From positions 1 through 61,363 of the forward strand of contig DASZBX010000030.1 in the NCBI GenBank assembly GCA_035943635.1: DNA of 61,363 nucleotides. The letters run 5' to 3'. Below the pieces are notes generated by a model that ran no database searches, was not told the origin of the DNA, and worked only from the letters and a program-made list of their open reading frames with translations. Shown here one piece after another: positions 51,733 through 59,282 of this stretch. The DNA is from DASZBX01 sp035943635. Its GTDB lineage: Bacteria > Actinomycetota > Actinomycetes > Streptomycetales > Catenulisporaceae. A program made the position numbers and the translations under genes. Within the stretch, counting starts at the first letter, position 1, and each line of letters opens with the position of its first letter.

Positions 51733-52419
51733 ATGACCAGGGACGAACAGCGCGAGCGGCGACGTGCCATGATCGCCGCGGTGCGCACGCACCTGCCGTG
51801 GGCCCGCGTCGGTGCCGTCTGGGCGCTGGTGGGCTGGCCGGGATTCTGTCTGGCGATGACTGCCGTGCTGCTGCGCCAGCCCCGCCTGCTGCGCGGAAGC
51901 ACCCGCGGACAGATCGCCTGGGACCTCGCGCTCGTCACGCTGCTGCCGGGCACGCTGGCCGCCGTGGCGCTGTCGGTGGCGCTGCTCGGGTGGCCGACCA
52001 ACATACTGCTGCCGGTCGCGCTCCTCGCTCTGGACGCGGCACTACTCACGGGCTCCGCTTCCGTACGCGGACGGGTGTGGGTACTCGACGGCTGGCGCGC
52101 CGGAGTGCTGATCACCGCGATCGAGCCGTGGCAGGGGCTGACCAGGTTCGAGGCCGGGCAGTACTGGGCGCTACCGCCGGGGCGCGGGCACGGCCTACGT
52201 CTGCGCCAGGAGGGAACGCGGCTGGCGGACCGGTTCGGCGCGGTACTGGAGCTGGAGGCGATGAACCCGCACCTCGCCCACGGCCCGTACCGGCGGTCCG
52301 GATTCGGGATCGTCCCGGGACACGAGGAACACCGGCGCCCGACCATGTGCCGGATACCCCGGTCCCCGGCCGGACCGCCTGCTGCCATCGGCGACGCGGT
52401 GCACGTTGGTAGACGGTGA
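51733..52419 (+). CDS. Membrane-anchored GNAT-like protein
   Basis: A 228-aa protein. Two or three hydrophobic helices (about 26-48, 66-88 and 90-108) precede a soluble domain that resembles a GNAT fold: ALPPGRGHGLRLRQ looks like the acetyl-CoA pyrophosphate loop and NPHLAHGPYRRSGFG like the C-terminal Tyr element. No other family fits. ATG 51733 has GGGAG upstream. It is one of the few rightward genes in this arm and converges on the 52460 gene. Confidence 0.45.
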   Translation: MTRDEQRERRRAMIAAVRTHLPWARVGAVWALVGWPGFCLAMTAVLLRQPRLLRGSTRGQIAWDLALVTLLPGTLAAVALSVALLGWPTNILLPVALLALDAALLTGSASVRGRVWVLDGWRAGVLITAIEPWQGLTRFEAGQYWALPPGRGHGLRLRQEGTRLADRFGAVLELEAMNPHLAHGPYRRSGFGIVPGHEEHRRPTMCRIPRSPAGPPAAIGDAVHVGRR

Positions 52420-52459
52420 CCTACGGACGCGCCGAGGCCGCCGCCCGCCCAGCGCCGGA

Positions 52460-52984
52460 CTACTCCGTCGGGCGCGCAGGCAGCAGCTCGGCGAGCACGC
52501 GGGTGATGCCCTCGGTGTCAGTGCGCGTCAGCGGGCCGCGCTCGTGGGGGCGGTAGGCGTAGAACTGCGCCCCGATCGCTGCGGCGACGGTGAACAGGTG
52601 GCGGGGGAAGTCGGCGCTGTCGACGTACGCGCCTCCCTGCTCGCGCTGGGCCTTGTCGATGCGGCGCAGTACTCGCGCCATCGACTCGATCTGTGCGAGT
52701 TCCACGCCGGTCGTCGGGTGGAACTCGTGGCGCGTGCCGTAGACCCGGCCGTCGCCGATGTACCCGGCCACGCGGAAGTCGGCGTACTGCTGCGCGTCGT
52801 GGGACGCGCGGTAGCCGCCGAAGGAGGGGTTGAAGATGCGGCCGACGTCCTCGGGGTCGAGGGTGTCGGCAGCGGTGGCCAGGTAGACGGCATAGCCGAC
52901 GACCTGCGTGATGTCGTAGTGACGCTCGATGCCGACGCGGAAGCCGAGGACGCGCTTGCGCGAGGGGCGGCGGGTGGTGCTCAC
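52460..52984 (-). CDS. Hypothetical protein, 174 aa
   Basis: GTG 52984 with GGAG upstream. Basic N-terminus (STTRRPSRKRVLGFRVG), then a compact alpha/beta region with Tyr-rich and Asp-rich segments (ERHYDITQVVGYAVYLA, then RIFNPSFGGYRASHD). The C-terminus is helical. Unrecognised. Distal gene of a two-gene leftward unit with 53058-53546. Confidence 0.5.
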   Translation of the reverse strand: MSTTRRPSRKRVLGFRVGIERHYDITQVVGYAVYLATAADTLDPEDVGRIFNPSFGGYRASHDAQQYADFRVAGYIGDGRVYGTRHEFHPTTGVELAQIESMARVLRRIDKAQREQGGAYVDSADFPRHLFTVAAAIGAQFYAYRPHERGPLTRTDTEGITRVLAELLPARPTE

Positions 52985-53010
52985 GGGTGTAGGTACTCCA
53001 AACGGGGAAG

Positions 53011-53034
53011 GGGCCGCCGGTGACCCGGCGGCCC
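53011..53034 (-). repeat. Intercistronic hairpin
   Basis: GGGCCGCCGG-TGAC-CCGGCGGCCC, a perfect 10-bp stem and tetraloop between the 53058 and 52984 genes. Confidence 0.6.
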
Positions 53035-53057
53035 ACACAGGTGGGAGAGAGCCGGGG

Positions 53058-53546
53058 TCAGGCGTGGCGCAGGCGCAGGGCCAGGCGGGCGGCGAAGTAG
53101 CCGTAGTGCGCGGGGCGTGCCTCGTAGCGGTAGATCGCCAAGCACAGTGAGATTGCGAACGGGTCCTCGTCGTCGAGCACGTCGTCCGCTTCCAGGGCGG
53201 TGTCCAGCAGGCCGATGCCCAGCTCGCGTCGTCCGAGGGCGAGAGCGGCGTAGGCGGCGACGGTGTACGCGATCCGGTGCTGCTCGGGAGTCTGGGAGGC
53301 GCGTGCGAGGGCGAGGGCGACGCCGAGCACGCGGTGTGCGCCGGGTTCGTCGGCGCAGCGGGAGATCAGCAGTTCGCGGGTGACCGGCTGGTCGAGCGCG
53401 TCGAGCAGGTCGGCGCCCACCCGGGTACGAGCGGTTCGCATGGCCGGGCCGGGTCCGAGCATGGCGGCTTCGACCAGGACGCGCGGGGACAGCTCGGGTG
53501 CCGTGGGTGCCGGGATGGTGCGGGGGGCGTCGAGCAGGATCGTCAT
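53058..53546 (-). CDS. Hypothetical helical-repeat protein (resembles the C-terminal part of DUF4192)
   Basis: A 162-aa protein from ATG 53546. Ala/Leu-rich helices, for example HRIAYTVAAYAALALGRREL followed by LGIGLLDTALEADD, are like the helical tail of DUF4192 proteins of actinobacteria; the N-terminal part of that family is absent. Probably TPR-like. Head of a unit preceded by leader C. Confidence 0.5.
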   Translation of the reverse strand: MTILLDAPRTIPAPTAPELSPRVLVEAAMLGPGPAMRTARTRVGADLLDALDQPVTRELLISRCADEPGAHRVLGVALALARASQTPEQHRIAYTVAAYAALALGRRELGIGLLDTALEADDVLDDEDPFAISLCLAIYRYEARPAHYGYFAARLALRLRHA

Positions 53547-53574
53547 GGAGTTCCGTCCCGAAGGTCGCGGAGGT

Positions 53575-53697
53575 CGGGCCGTTCGGCCCGCTGGCGCGCC
53601 CCGGGCCAGCACACCGATCCCGGACCCGGTCCAGGCTCGCGCGCAGCGCGACCGCGCAGCGGCCCCGGCCTTGACCGGATAGGCCGGGCGGTGTGCT
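53575..53697 (-). promoter_or_regulatory. Structured leader element C with proximal hairpin
   Basis: The distal element (53608-53697) has an outer AGCACACCG/CGGTGTGCT stem, a second stem CCGGTC/GACCGG, and on the minus strand two inner hairpins, CCGC-TGC-GCGG and GCGC-TGC-GCGC. The last differs at both sides from CGGC-TGC-GCCG of elements A and B, preserving pairing. The proximal hairpin CGGGCCG-TT-CGGCCCG is at 53575-53590. GGGACGG precedes ATG 53546. Confidence 0.6.
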
Positions 53698-53806
53698 GAG
53701 CTACGGGCGACAGCGAGGCCGGCCCGACCACGCCCGCTGCCGGGACGACCCGATCCGCGCACCACGCGCCCGGAAACCACCAACCGGGCGCGCGGCCGGG
53801 GTGCTG

Positions 53807-54232
53807 CTACGCGGGGTCGAGCAGCAGGCAGCGCACGGCACCGTCAGCGTGGCGGTCCATTTGCTCGGGCACGTACGGCAGCTGCGCGCCGGTGCCGCAG
53901 GCGTCATTGAGCAGCAACTGCACCTCACGCAGGTAGCGCGGGTCATAGTGGCGGCCGAACTCAGCGGCCACCGCGGCGGGCAGCTCGGGCAGCTGCTTGC
54001 CCTCGTGCTCGCTGAAGTCGTAGACCACGGCGCCGTCTGCGGTCAGGACGAGCGCGAGGTACCGGCCCTCGTCAACCGAGTCCGTGCTGACCGTGACGTA
54101 CGCGGCGGTCGGATACATCGCGCGCAACGCTTCACCCAGCAGGCTGAAGACCTGGTAGCCGAGCGTGTTCAGGGCGCGTTGCTGCGCGTCGAACCGGTCG
54201 GCGAGCGGCAGGCGGTCGGGTGCGGTGTTCAC
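53807..54232 (-). CDS. Hypothetical protein, intact paralog of the 49445 gene
   Basis: A 141-aa protein from GTG 54232 (AAGGAG upstream). Middle part EGRYLALVLTADGAVVYDFS then LPELPAAVAAEFGRHYD parallels the frameshifted 49445-49908 gene (LRFVEIRDRKQQAVYRFS then LPDLPVALAAEFGGYG), showing a duplicated family within the array. Predicted alpha/beta; function unknown. Last gene of the unit 55356-53807. Confidence 0.55.
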   Translation of the reverse strand: MNTAPDRLPLADRFDAQQRALNTLGYQVFSLLGEALRAMYPTAAYVTVSTDSVDEGRYLALVLTADGAVVYDFSEHEGKQLPELPAAVAAEFGRHYDPRYLREVQLLLNDACGTGAQLPYVPEQMDRHADGAVRCLLLDPA

Positions 54233-54269
54233 GGGAAGTTGCTCCTTGTGGTGGGGAAGAGGAAGTGAA

Positions 54270-54298
54270 GGACAGCCGGGCATCGAGCCCGGCTGTCC
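54270..54298 (-). repeat. Intercistronic hairpin
   Basis: GGACAGCCGGGC pairs with GCCCGGCTGTCC (12 bp, 5-base loop), 38 bases upstream of GTG 54232 and 38 bases beyond the stop of the gene ending at 54337. Confidence 0.65.
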
Positions 54299-54336
54299 GC
54301 TAGCCGCCGTGTCCGTGGTCCGGACTGGCGGGGTGA

Positions 54337-54903
54337 TCAGAACGGCATCGGGTCGGTGGTCCGGTCGCGCGGGGTGTGCCGCTCGAACGCGGCGGCCAGG
54401 CCCGCCAGGTCGGTGATGACGGAGGTCGCTTCCGGGTCCGGGTCGAGCCGGTGCTTGACGAACCGCGCCCCGATCACCTCGCCGACACGCACGACCAGCT
54501 CCGGGTAGTCGTGGTAGCCGGGCGCGGGCACTCCGGCGGCGGCCTGCTCGGCGAACTCCCGGTCTATCTCGCCGAGGCGGCGGGCCATGACCTGGGCGCG
54601 GCGGGTGTCGATCACGCCGTGCAGCAGCCGGTAGCCGTGGCGCGAGTCGTAGAAGTGCCGCCGTTCGTAGCGGGCGGTGATCTCGAAGCCCTCCAGCTCC
54701 AGCGCGGCGTCCGGGTGGTCGATCTGGTCCTGACAGCAGGCGTGGAAGACCAGGTACGCCGGTTCGCCGGGCTCCAGGTGCACGGGGCGCACGTTGATCT
54801 CCGCGATCAGGTATGTGGCGTGGTGGCGCTCGACGCGCCGGATGAACAGGCCGATCTCCAGTTCGCGGGCGACCGGCTCGGGGTCGTTCTCGTCGCGGTG
54901 CAT
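54337..54903 (-). CDS. Hypothetical protein, 188 aa
   Basis: ATG 54903 with GAGGAG about nine bases upstream. The N-terminal half is strand-rich (ELEIGLFIRRVERHHATYLI) and contains HACCQDQIDH, a possible metal-binding patch; the C-terminal half is helical with PGYHDYPELVVRVGEVIGA. No family recognised. Middle gene of a three-gene leftward unit. Confidence 0.5.
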   Translation of the reverse strand: MHRDENDPEPVARELEIGLFIRRVERHHATYLIAEINVRPVHLEPGEPAYLVFHACCQDQIDHPDAALELEGFEITARYERRHFYDSRHGYRLLHGVIDTRRAQVMARRLGEIDREFAEQAAAGVPAPGYHDYPELVVRVGEVIGARFVKHRLDPDPEATSVITDLAGLAAAFERHTPRDRTTDPMPF

Positions 54904-54927
54904 GCCGCGGCTCCTCTCGGGACAGCA

Positions 54928-55018
54928 GGCCGGGCCGCGGCCCGGCCGGGGTGGTAGGTGGCTGGGGCTCGCGCGGTCGCGCGCGGGCCGGGGGCCGGGC
55001 CGCCCGCAGGCGGCCCGG
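54928..55018 (-). repeat. Pair of intercistronic GC hairpins
   Basis: A 20-base perfect palindrome spans 54928-54947 (GGCCGGGCCG and its complement). CCGGGCCGCC-CGCA-GGCGGCCCGG (54995-55018) is a 10-bp stem with a tetraloop, nine bases past the stop of the SSB-like gene. Confidence 0.55.
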
Positions 55019-55026
55019 CGGCGGGG

Positions 55027-55356
55027 TCACGCCTGCGGCAGCGGCTCGACGAGCAGGGTGTTGAGCTGGCGCAGCCGCGGGCCGGAGGCGGGCGGCGGGG
55101 TGAGGATCGGGCGGCCCTGGACGGTGACGCGGGTTCCGCGCTTGAGCTGGTCGAACATCACGTCGGCCACGCTGCCGCGGGCGGCGGTGCACTCGATGTG
55201 GACGGTGCGCGTGACGGCGGGGGCGCCGGGGGCCGGGGAGGAGGTCATCTCGGTGGCCAGGGTGAAGTAGGCCAGGCCCCCGCCGCCGGGGATGTCGCGA
55301 AAGCGCGTGTCGGCGGAGACGGTGCCGGTCAGGGTGACGGGAAGGGGTGCGGGCAT
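55027..55356 (-). CDS. SSB-like single-stranded DNA-binding protein (short OB fold)
   Basis: A 109-aa protein. VTLTGTVSADTRFRDI opens an OB fold as in SSB; FTLATEMTSS, HIECTAARGSVADVMFDQL and KRGTRVTVQGRP follow at SSB-like spacing. The acidic C-terminal tail of housekeeping SSB is missing. It would coat transferred single strands in the recipient or protect them from nucleases. ATG 55356. Head of a three-gene unit with leader F. Confidence 0.7.
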   Translation of the reverse strand: MPAPLPVTLTGTVSADTRFRDIPGGGGLAYFTLATEMTSSPAPGAPAVTRTVHIECTAARGSVADVMFDQLKRGTRVTVQGRPILTPPPASGPRLRQLNTLLVEPLPQA

Positions 55357-55369
55357 CGCAGTGGTCCTT

Positions 55370-55487
55370 GTCTGTCTCGGGCCGCCGGTGCGGCCCCTGT
55401 GGGGTTGACAGACCAGGTCAGAGCTCGACCGGGCGGCGGGTGTGAAGGTGCGAGCGCAGCGAGCCCCGCTTGCGGGTTTGCCTTCAC
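55370..55487 (-). promoter_or_regulatory. Structured leader element F with proximal hairpin
   Basis: Distal hairpin GTGAAGG/CCTTCAC (55442-55487) encloses a CCCGC-AA-GCGGG hairpin. The proximal element (55370-55413) has an outer GTCTGTC/GACAGAC stem and inner GGGCCGC-CGGT-GCGGCCC. The proximal one has the same plan as element A (GTCCGTC/GACGGAC), with a paired C-G to T-A change. Confidence 0.55.
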
Positions 55488-56019
55488 TCCCGCCGCCCGG
55501 GGGTGCTAGACCTGCTCGGGAGGGCAACCCCTGGGGATGCACCAGGTGCCCAGGCAGCTGGACCCGCAGATGCCGCGCCCCTCCGGAGCCCCGACCGGCC
55601 CGGACCGACGACCAGCTTTCGCGCTCCCGGCGGGCGGGGCGGCCTACCACCTGGCCGCCGGTGACCGACCGCCGGCCCACGAGCTCCCGCGCGCACCGGC
55701 CCATCGGGGTACCGCGCGCGGCCCGGCCGACGCGATGCGACCAGCCTGAGCGGTCCGCGCCACCGCGGGCCGCCCACTGCCCTGCCGACCCGAACGGCGT
55801 GGCTGCCCAGGTCAACCCCGTCGAGCCTGGCTGCCGGCGGGTGACCCGCTTGGGACGACGCGGCCCCGGACCCCGACCGCGACCGCCGCGGAGCTTGCCG
55901 CCGCAAGCTGGGCGCGACAGCACGCCTCCGACGGTGCGATCTGGATATGAATCACTTGCCTATGGTGAATCCGGCATGTAGAGGTGGGAGTCGGTTAAAA
56001 GGATGAAAAGGCATTGATC
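55488..56019. other. Intergenic region, no gene seen
   Basis: About 530 bases. Open frames here are GC-driven and lack ribosome sites or recognisable protein. The last 80 bases are AT-richer and should hold the promoter of the 56020 regulator. Confidence 0.5.
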
Positions 56020-56553
56020 GTGGACATAGATATCGAAGAGCGGCGGGTGCCGTGGACGGCGGCGGCAGCCGATCGACTGGACCGCCTGGCCCGAGCCGTA
56101 CCTGTGATCGCGAGCGAGCCGATGACCGTGCAGCTGCTTGCCCGCATGAGCGCCTTCACCGGCGTTGAGCCGCTGAGCGTGGAACAGGTCGCGGCGCTGC
56201 GCCGCGGCCCCGCCGCCGAGGTTGACGTACGGCACCTGACCGAGATGGCATGGGTGTACCTGCTGGACGCTGACCACCTTTGGGACGAGCAGCGCGCTGA
56301 CGACCTGGACGCGGAGCTGGCCGCCATGGCAGAGCTGCACCGGCGCGGCATGGTCCTTCAACCGTGCACCCGGTGGGGCCGCCCGCCGCGCCCGACCACG
56401 CTGCTGCACATGGTCGACAACGCCCGCGAGATCGACAGACTTCCGGACGAACAGGACGAGGACCACGAAGCCGGCCCGCGTCCCCCGCGCCGCTGGACGC
56501 ACGTGGCCGACAGGCTGCTGCGACGGCGTACGGCGGCTGCGCACGCGGCGTGA
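56020..56553 (+). CDS. XRE/EspR-like regulator, divergent
   Basis: A 177-aa protein. The block LSVEQVAALRRG then VRHLTEMAWVYLLDADHLWD matches the recognition-helix region of the actinobacterial XRE class seen at 5045-5512 (IWQLRKG then IANFFGVKPEYFYDD). An Arg-rich tail follows. GTG 56020 with AAGG eight bases upstream is preferred to TTG 56014. A candidate regulator of the leader-bearing gene array. Confidence 0.55.
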   Translation: MDIDIEERRVPWTAAAADRLDRLARAVPVIASEPMTVQLLARMSAFTGVEPLSVEQVAALRRGPAAEVDVRHLTEMAWVYLLDADHLWDEQRADDLDAELAAMAELHRRGMVLQPCTRWGRPPRPTTLLHMVDNAREIDRLPDEQDEDHEAGPRPPRRWTHVADRLLRRRTAAAHAA

Positions 56554-56799
56554 TGGCCGCGACGATCCTCCCGCCGCTCGCCAGCATCGGCTTCATGCTC
56601 ACCACGCCGGCGTAGCCGCGCCGACTCGGGAACCGGCCCCACGAACGCGAGGGATGCGCCGACTGTGCCGAGGCGGGAAATCCGCCGAATAACCGGGCGC
56701 ATTGCCGCGCACGGCGTCTTACGATGGAAGTTCGCGCCATTCCTCCCCATGGCGCCGTGCTCTCCGCGCCTCCCCCGCGTGCGCGGATCGAGCCGCTTC

Positions 56800-56830
56800 G
56801 GCCCCGCGCGATCCCCCCACGCGCGGGGCC
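56800..56830. terminator. Bidirectional hairpin terminator
   Basis: GGCCCCGCGCG pairs perfectly with CGCGCGGGGCC (11 bp, 9-base loop) between convergent genes ending at 56553 and 56851. The rest of the 297-base gap shows no gene. Confidence 0.75.
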
Positions 56831-56850
56831 TTCGGCTGCACCGGCATCGG

Positions 56851-57300
56851 CTACATCAGCGGAACGGTGCCGAACCCGGAACGGTTCACGATCGAAGGCG
56901 GATCAATCCGCTCGAAGCCTCGCCCGGCGACGGCGTAGTAGACGGTCTCGGCCCCGGCCCTGGCCACCGAGACCGCGTCACCCACCATCGGTCCCCGGTT
57001 TCCGCGCTCCCGGTAAGCGAGCGCCCGCACGTCGGGCTCTTCGGGCCGGTCGACGTCGGCCGGGTCGTGGCCGATGTCCAGCAACATGAACACCTGCTCG
57101 CACAACGTCATGTCGGCCAGGTCGCCGGACTCGACGGTGGTGGTGAACACGAGCACCATCGGGTGGCCCGGCTCGTAGCGCCACACGGCGGTGCCCTCGG
57201 CCATGCTGAAGTTGTGCAGGGCGTCCAGGCGCACGGCGCCGTCCGGCACGGGCTCGGTGCGCGCACGATCGATGCCGGGGAGAAGGAAGGGAAGGGACAT
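56851..57300 (-). CDS. Hypothetical protein, 149 aa
   Basis: ATG 57300 with GGAG nine bases upstream. Predicted beta-rich (GTAVWRYEPGHPMVLVFTTT) with an acidic helix (LCEQVFMLLDIGHDPADVD) and a final strand region (AETVYYAVAGRGFERI). No family recognised. A single-gene leftward unit with leader B; the stop is 20 bases past the terminator. Confidence 0.5.
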   Translation of the reverse strand: MSLPFLLPGIDRARTEPVPDGAVRLDALHNFSMAEGTAVWRYEPGHPMVLVFTTTVESGDLADMTLCEQVFMLLDIGHDPADVDRPEEPDVRALAYRERGNRGPMVGDAVSVARAGAETVYYAVAGRGFERIDPPSIVNRSGFGTVPLM

Positions 57301-57322
57301 CGGGAAGGCTCCTGCGGGTGCG

Positions 57323-57451
57323 GGACCGGCGGCCGGTCCAGATCGTGGGGACGGGCCACCGATCAGCACACGGGAACGCTGGCCCGGGGCAGGGATCGGC
57401 GCAGCCGACCGCGACAGCGGCTCCGTCCTTGCCGCGGGCGGCGCGTGTGCT
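57323..57451 (-). promoter_or_regulatory. Structured leader element B with proximal hairpin
   Basis: The distal element (57365-57451) has an outer AGCACACG/CGTGTGCT stem and a second stem GGCAGGGA/TCCTTGCC (one G-U). On the minus strand the core GAGCCGCTNNCGCGGTCGGC then TGCGCCGA is nearly identical to element A while the flanking stem differs but still pairs. The proximal hairpin GGACCGG-CGG-CCGGTCC is at 57323-57339. Confidence 0.65.
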
Positions 57452-57657
57452 GCCCTGGTCCGAGTCCCACGGCGAAAGGCCGCCGACGGCCGCGGCGGAG
57501 AGTACAACCGTGAACTGCACGTTGCCGTCACGTTGACCGTCGCTGTGGCTGAGACCGCCATCTGGCCCTTGAGAGTGGTATTTGGCGCCGGTGATCTTCT
57601 ACCAGGCCCCCGGAAAAGGCTGCGCGCCCAGAGACTGCTGGAGCTACTGTCTACACC

Positions 57658-58185
57658 ATGTCTCAGGCGTATAAGCGTGTACCGGATCAGCGCTGGCAGG
57701 CGTTGTTTCCGACCGTAGCCGCCCTTCACGAAGAGGTGGACAGTTGGCCGGTCGGCCCGTCGGTGGCCGACGGGGTGGCGAGGCTGCTGAACTTCGCTCG
57801 GAATCTGCTCGTTGACTCCTACTTCGCATTCCAGTACACGCAGGTGGCTGGAGAGAAGGCGCTCCAAGCGCTGGAGGCGTGCCTACGTGGATGCCTGCCC
57901 GTTACGGACGAAGACGCCGACAACAGAACTCTGTCCACGCTGATCCGTGAGGGGCGCCAGTGCGGCCTCCTGAAGAGCGAAGAGGCCGATGTCCTCCAGT
58001 CGAGCACCCGGCCGCTCAGGAACGAGCTCGCTCACGGAAGAGTCATCTGTCCCGAGGATTCTGAACAGGCATATGGGCCTGAGGCTGCGCTCGATCTCGT
58101 GAGGTCAGCCCACGAGGCAGTTACCGACCTGTATGCCCGTGCGGTCGCCAGCCGAGACGATATGCCTGAGGCGGTCCTTCTCTGA
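57658..58185 (+). CDS. HEPN-domain-like protein
   Basis: A 175-aa all-helical protein. RPLRNELAHGRV near residue 120 holds the R-N-x3-H motif typical of HEPN ribonucleases (Arg and His 5 apart). Upstream helices (LLNFARNLLVDSYFAFQYTQ and EKALQALEACLRG) fit the fold. HEPN proteins often act as RNases in toxin-antitoxin or abortive infection systems. No obvious antitoxin (MNT) is adjacent. ATG 57658. Confidence 0.6.
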   Translation: MSQAYKRVPDQRWQALFPTVAALHEEVDSWPVGPSVADGVARLLNFARNLLVDSYFAFQYTQVAGEKALQALEACLRGCLPVTDEDADNRTLSTLIREGRQCGLLKSEEADVLQSSTRPLRNELAHGRVICPEDSEQAYGPEAALDLVRSAHEAVTDLYARAVASRDDMPEAVLL

Positions 58186-58327
58186 AGAGCCACGGTGGCC
58201 TGCCCATCGGGCTCAACCGTGGTCAGGTGCCACTATCAACAGCCAAATAACGGTCTTGGTCACAGTCGCACCGCTCGGGAGAACCGCCGACGTGGAACGT
58301 GTGGATATAGAACGCTAGTTCGATAAA

Positions 58328-58672
58328 GTGTGCGGCGTGTCCCAGTCCCTGCGTTTCGGCCCGCACCCGCCGGACCTTCAGCCGCCGCGCGATGCGGCGC
58401 CGAAGGACGGCTACGCTCGGTTCGAGCGGCGCGATTTCGAGATCGTGCGGGCCAGGGTGGCGGGAGAGTGGAAGCTCGGGGTGCTGCGCGAATGGCGCAG
58501 GGGCAAGCAAGGGTGGGCGGTGCGCATCGAGTTCCCCGACCCGCGCAGCCCGAGCAGGTCCATTGATGTGTGGTTCCAGTTCGAGCCGACGAGCATAGAT
58601 CCAGTGGCGGTGGATCCCGAGACCGGAATCGTCCTTCTGCTGCCGCCCAGGTTGCGCGGCCGGATGGCGTGA
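58328..58672 (+). CDS. Hypothetical protein, 114 aa
   Basis: GTG 58328 (or 58337) lacks a ribosome site and may be leaderless. Beta-rich: YARFERRDFEIVRARV, WAVRIEFPDPRSPSRSIDVW, then FQFEPTSIDPVAVD. No family recognised. Rightward, between the HEPN gene and a convergent leftward gene. Confidence 0.5.
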   Translation: MCGVSQSLRFGPHPPDLQPPRDAAPKDGYARFERRDFEIVRARVAGEWKLGVLREWRRGKQGWAVRIEFPDPRSPSRSIDVWFQFEPTSIDPVAVDPETGIVLLLPPRLRGRMA

Positions 58673-58704
58673 CGTCGGGCGCCACGCCGTTCGGCCGAGT
58701 GCCT

Positions 58705-58998
58705 TCAGGCGCGCTCGACGCGGGCGCCGCCGCGCGGACCCAGCGTGACTCGGTAGTCCATGTAGTCGAACGGAATGCCGACCCCCTCGAACTCGCGCGC
58801 CGAGTCCACCATCTCCTGCTCGCCGCCGACGCGGTACAGGTCCAGGTACGGGTCTCCGTAGTACGAGGCAGAACGGGTCCGGTCGACCAGGTCCCGGGCG
58901 GCCTCGCGCAGGGAGTCGTACTCGTAGAGCTCCGCGCGGCACCAGCCCGGCAGTGTGACGTAGCCCAGGTAGCGGGGCAGGGCAGAATTGGTGGTCAT
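58705..58998 (-). CDS. Hypothetical protein, 97 aa
   Basis: ATG 58998 with AAAGG ten bases upstream. Contains LGYVTLPGWCRAELYEYD and a Tyr-rich centre (SASYYGDPYLDLYRVGG), suggesting a small alpha/beta domain. No family recognised. Single-gene leftward unit with leader G. Confidence 0.5.
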   Translation of the reverse strand: MTTNSALPRYLGYVTLPGWCRAELYEYDSLREAARDLVDRTRSASYYGDPYLDLYRVGGEQEMVDSAREFEGVGIPFDYMDYRVTLGPRGGARVERA

Positions 58999-59061
58999 CG
59001 CAGGGGCCTTTCGTCGTCGGGTCGGTGACGGCGCGGTCGCCACCGGCCGACGACCGGCAGA

Positions 59062-59106
59062 GTCAAGGCCCCGGCCGGCCGCCGAAGGCCCGGACCTGGC
59101 CTTGAC
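59062..59106 (-). promoter_or_regulatory. Leader hairpin G (weak family member)
   Basis: GTCAAGGCC pairs with GGCCTTGAC (9 bp) around a 27-base GC core, 64 bases before ATG 58998. Position matches the other leaders, but the core lacks the clear A-D sequence. Confidence 0.35.
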
Positions 59107-59245
59107 CCAGCCGAAGGCGGCAGGTAGACCGCCAGCAGCGCACCGCACCCGCACGCCCCGGCCCTCGACGGATGCGGCGGACCCGACTCGCCCGAGGCGC
59201 TGTGTTCCACGTCCGGACGGCACATCGCGGCCGGCCGGTGAGGTT

Positions 59246-59273
59246 GCCGCGCGGCGGGAACCCGCCGCGCGGC
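59246..59273 (-). terminator. Strong hairpin terminator after the DUF3560 gene
   Basis: GCCGCGCGGCGGG-AA-CCCGCCGCGCGGC, a perfect 13-bp stem ten bases past the stop of the gene ending at 59283. Confidence 0.75.
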
Positions 59274-59282
59274 GCCCGGCCG

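Noticed and set aside
55484..55906. Minus-strand open frame in the gap before the XRE-like gene
   Set aside because: Low-complexity Arg/Pro/Gly translation, no ribosome site, no family features.
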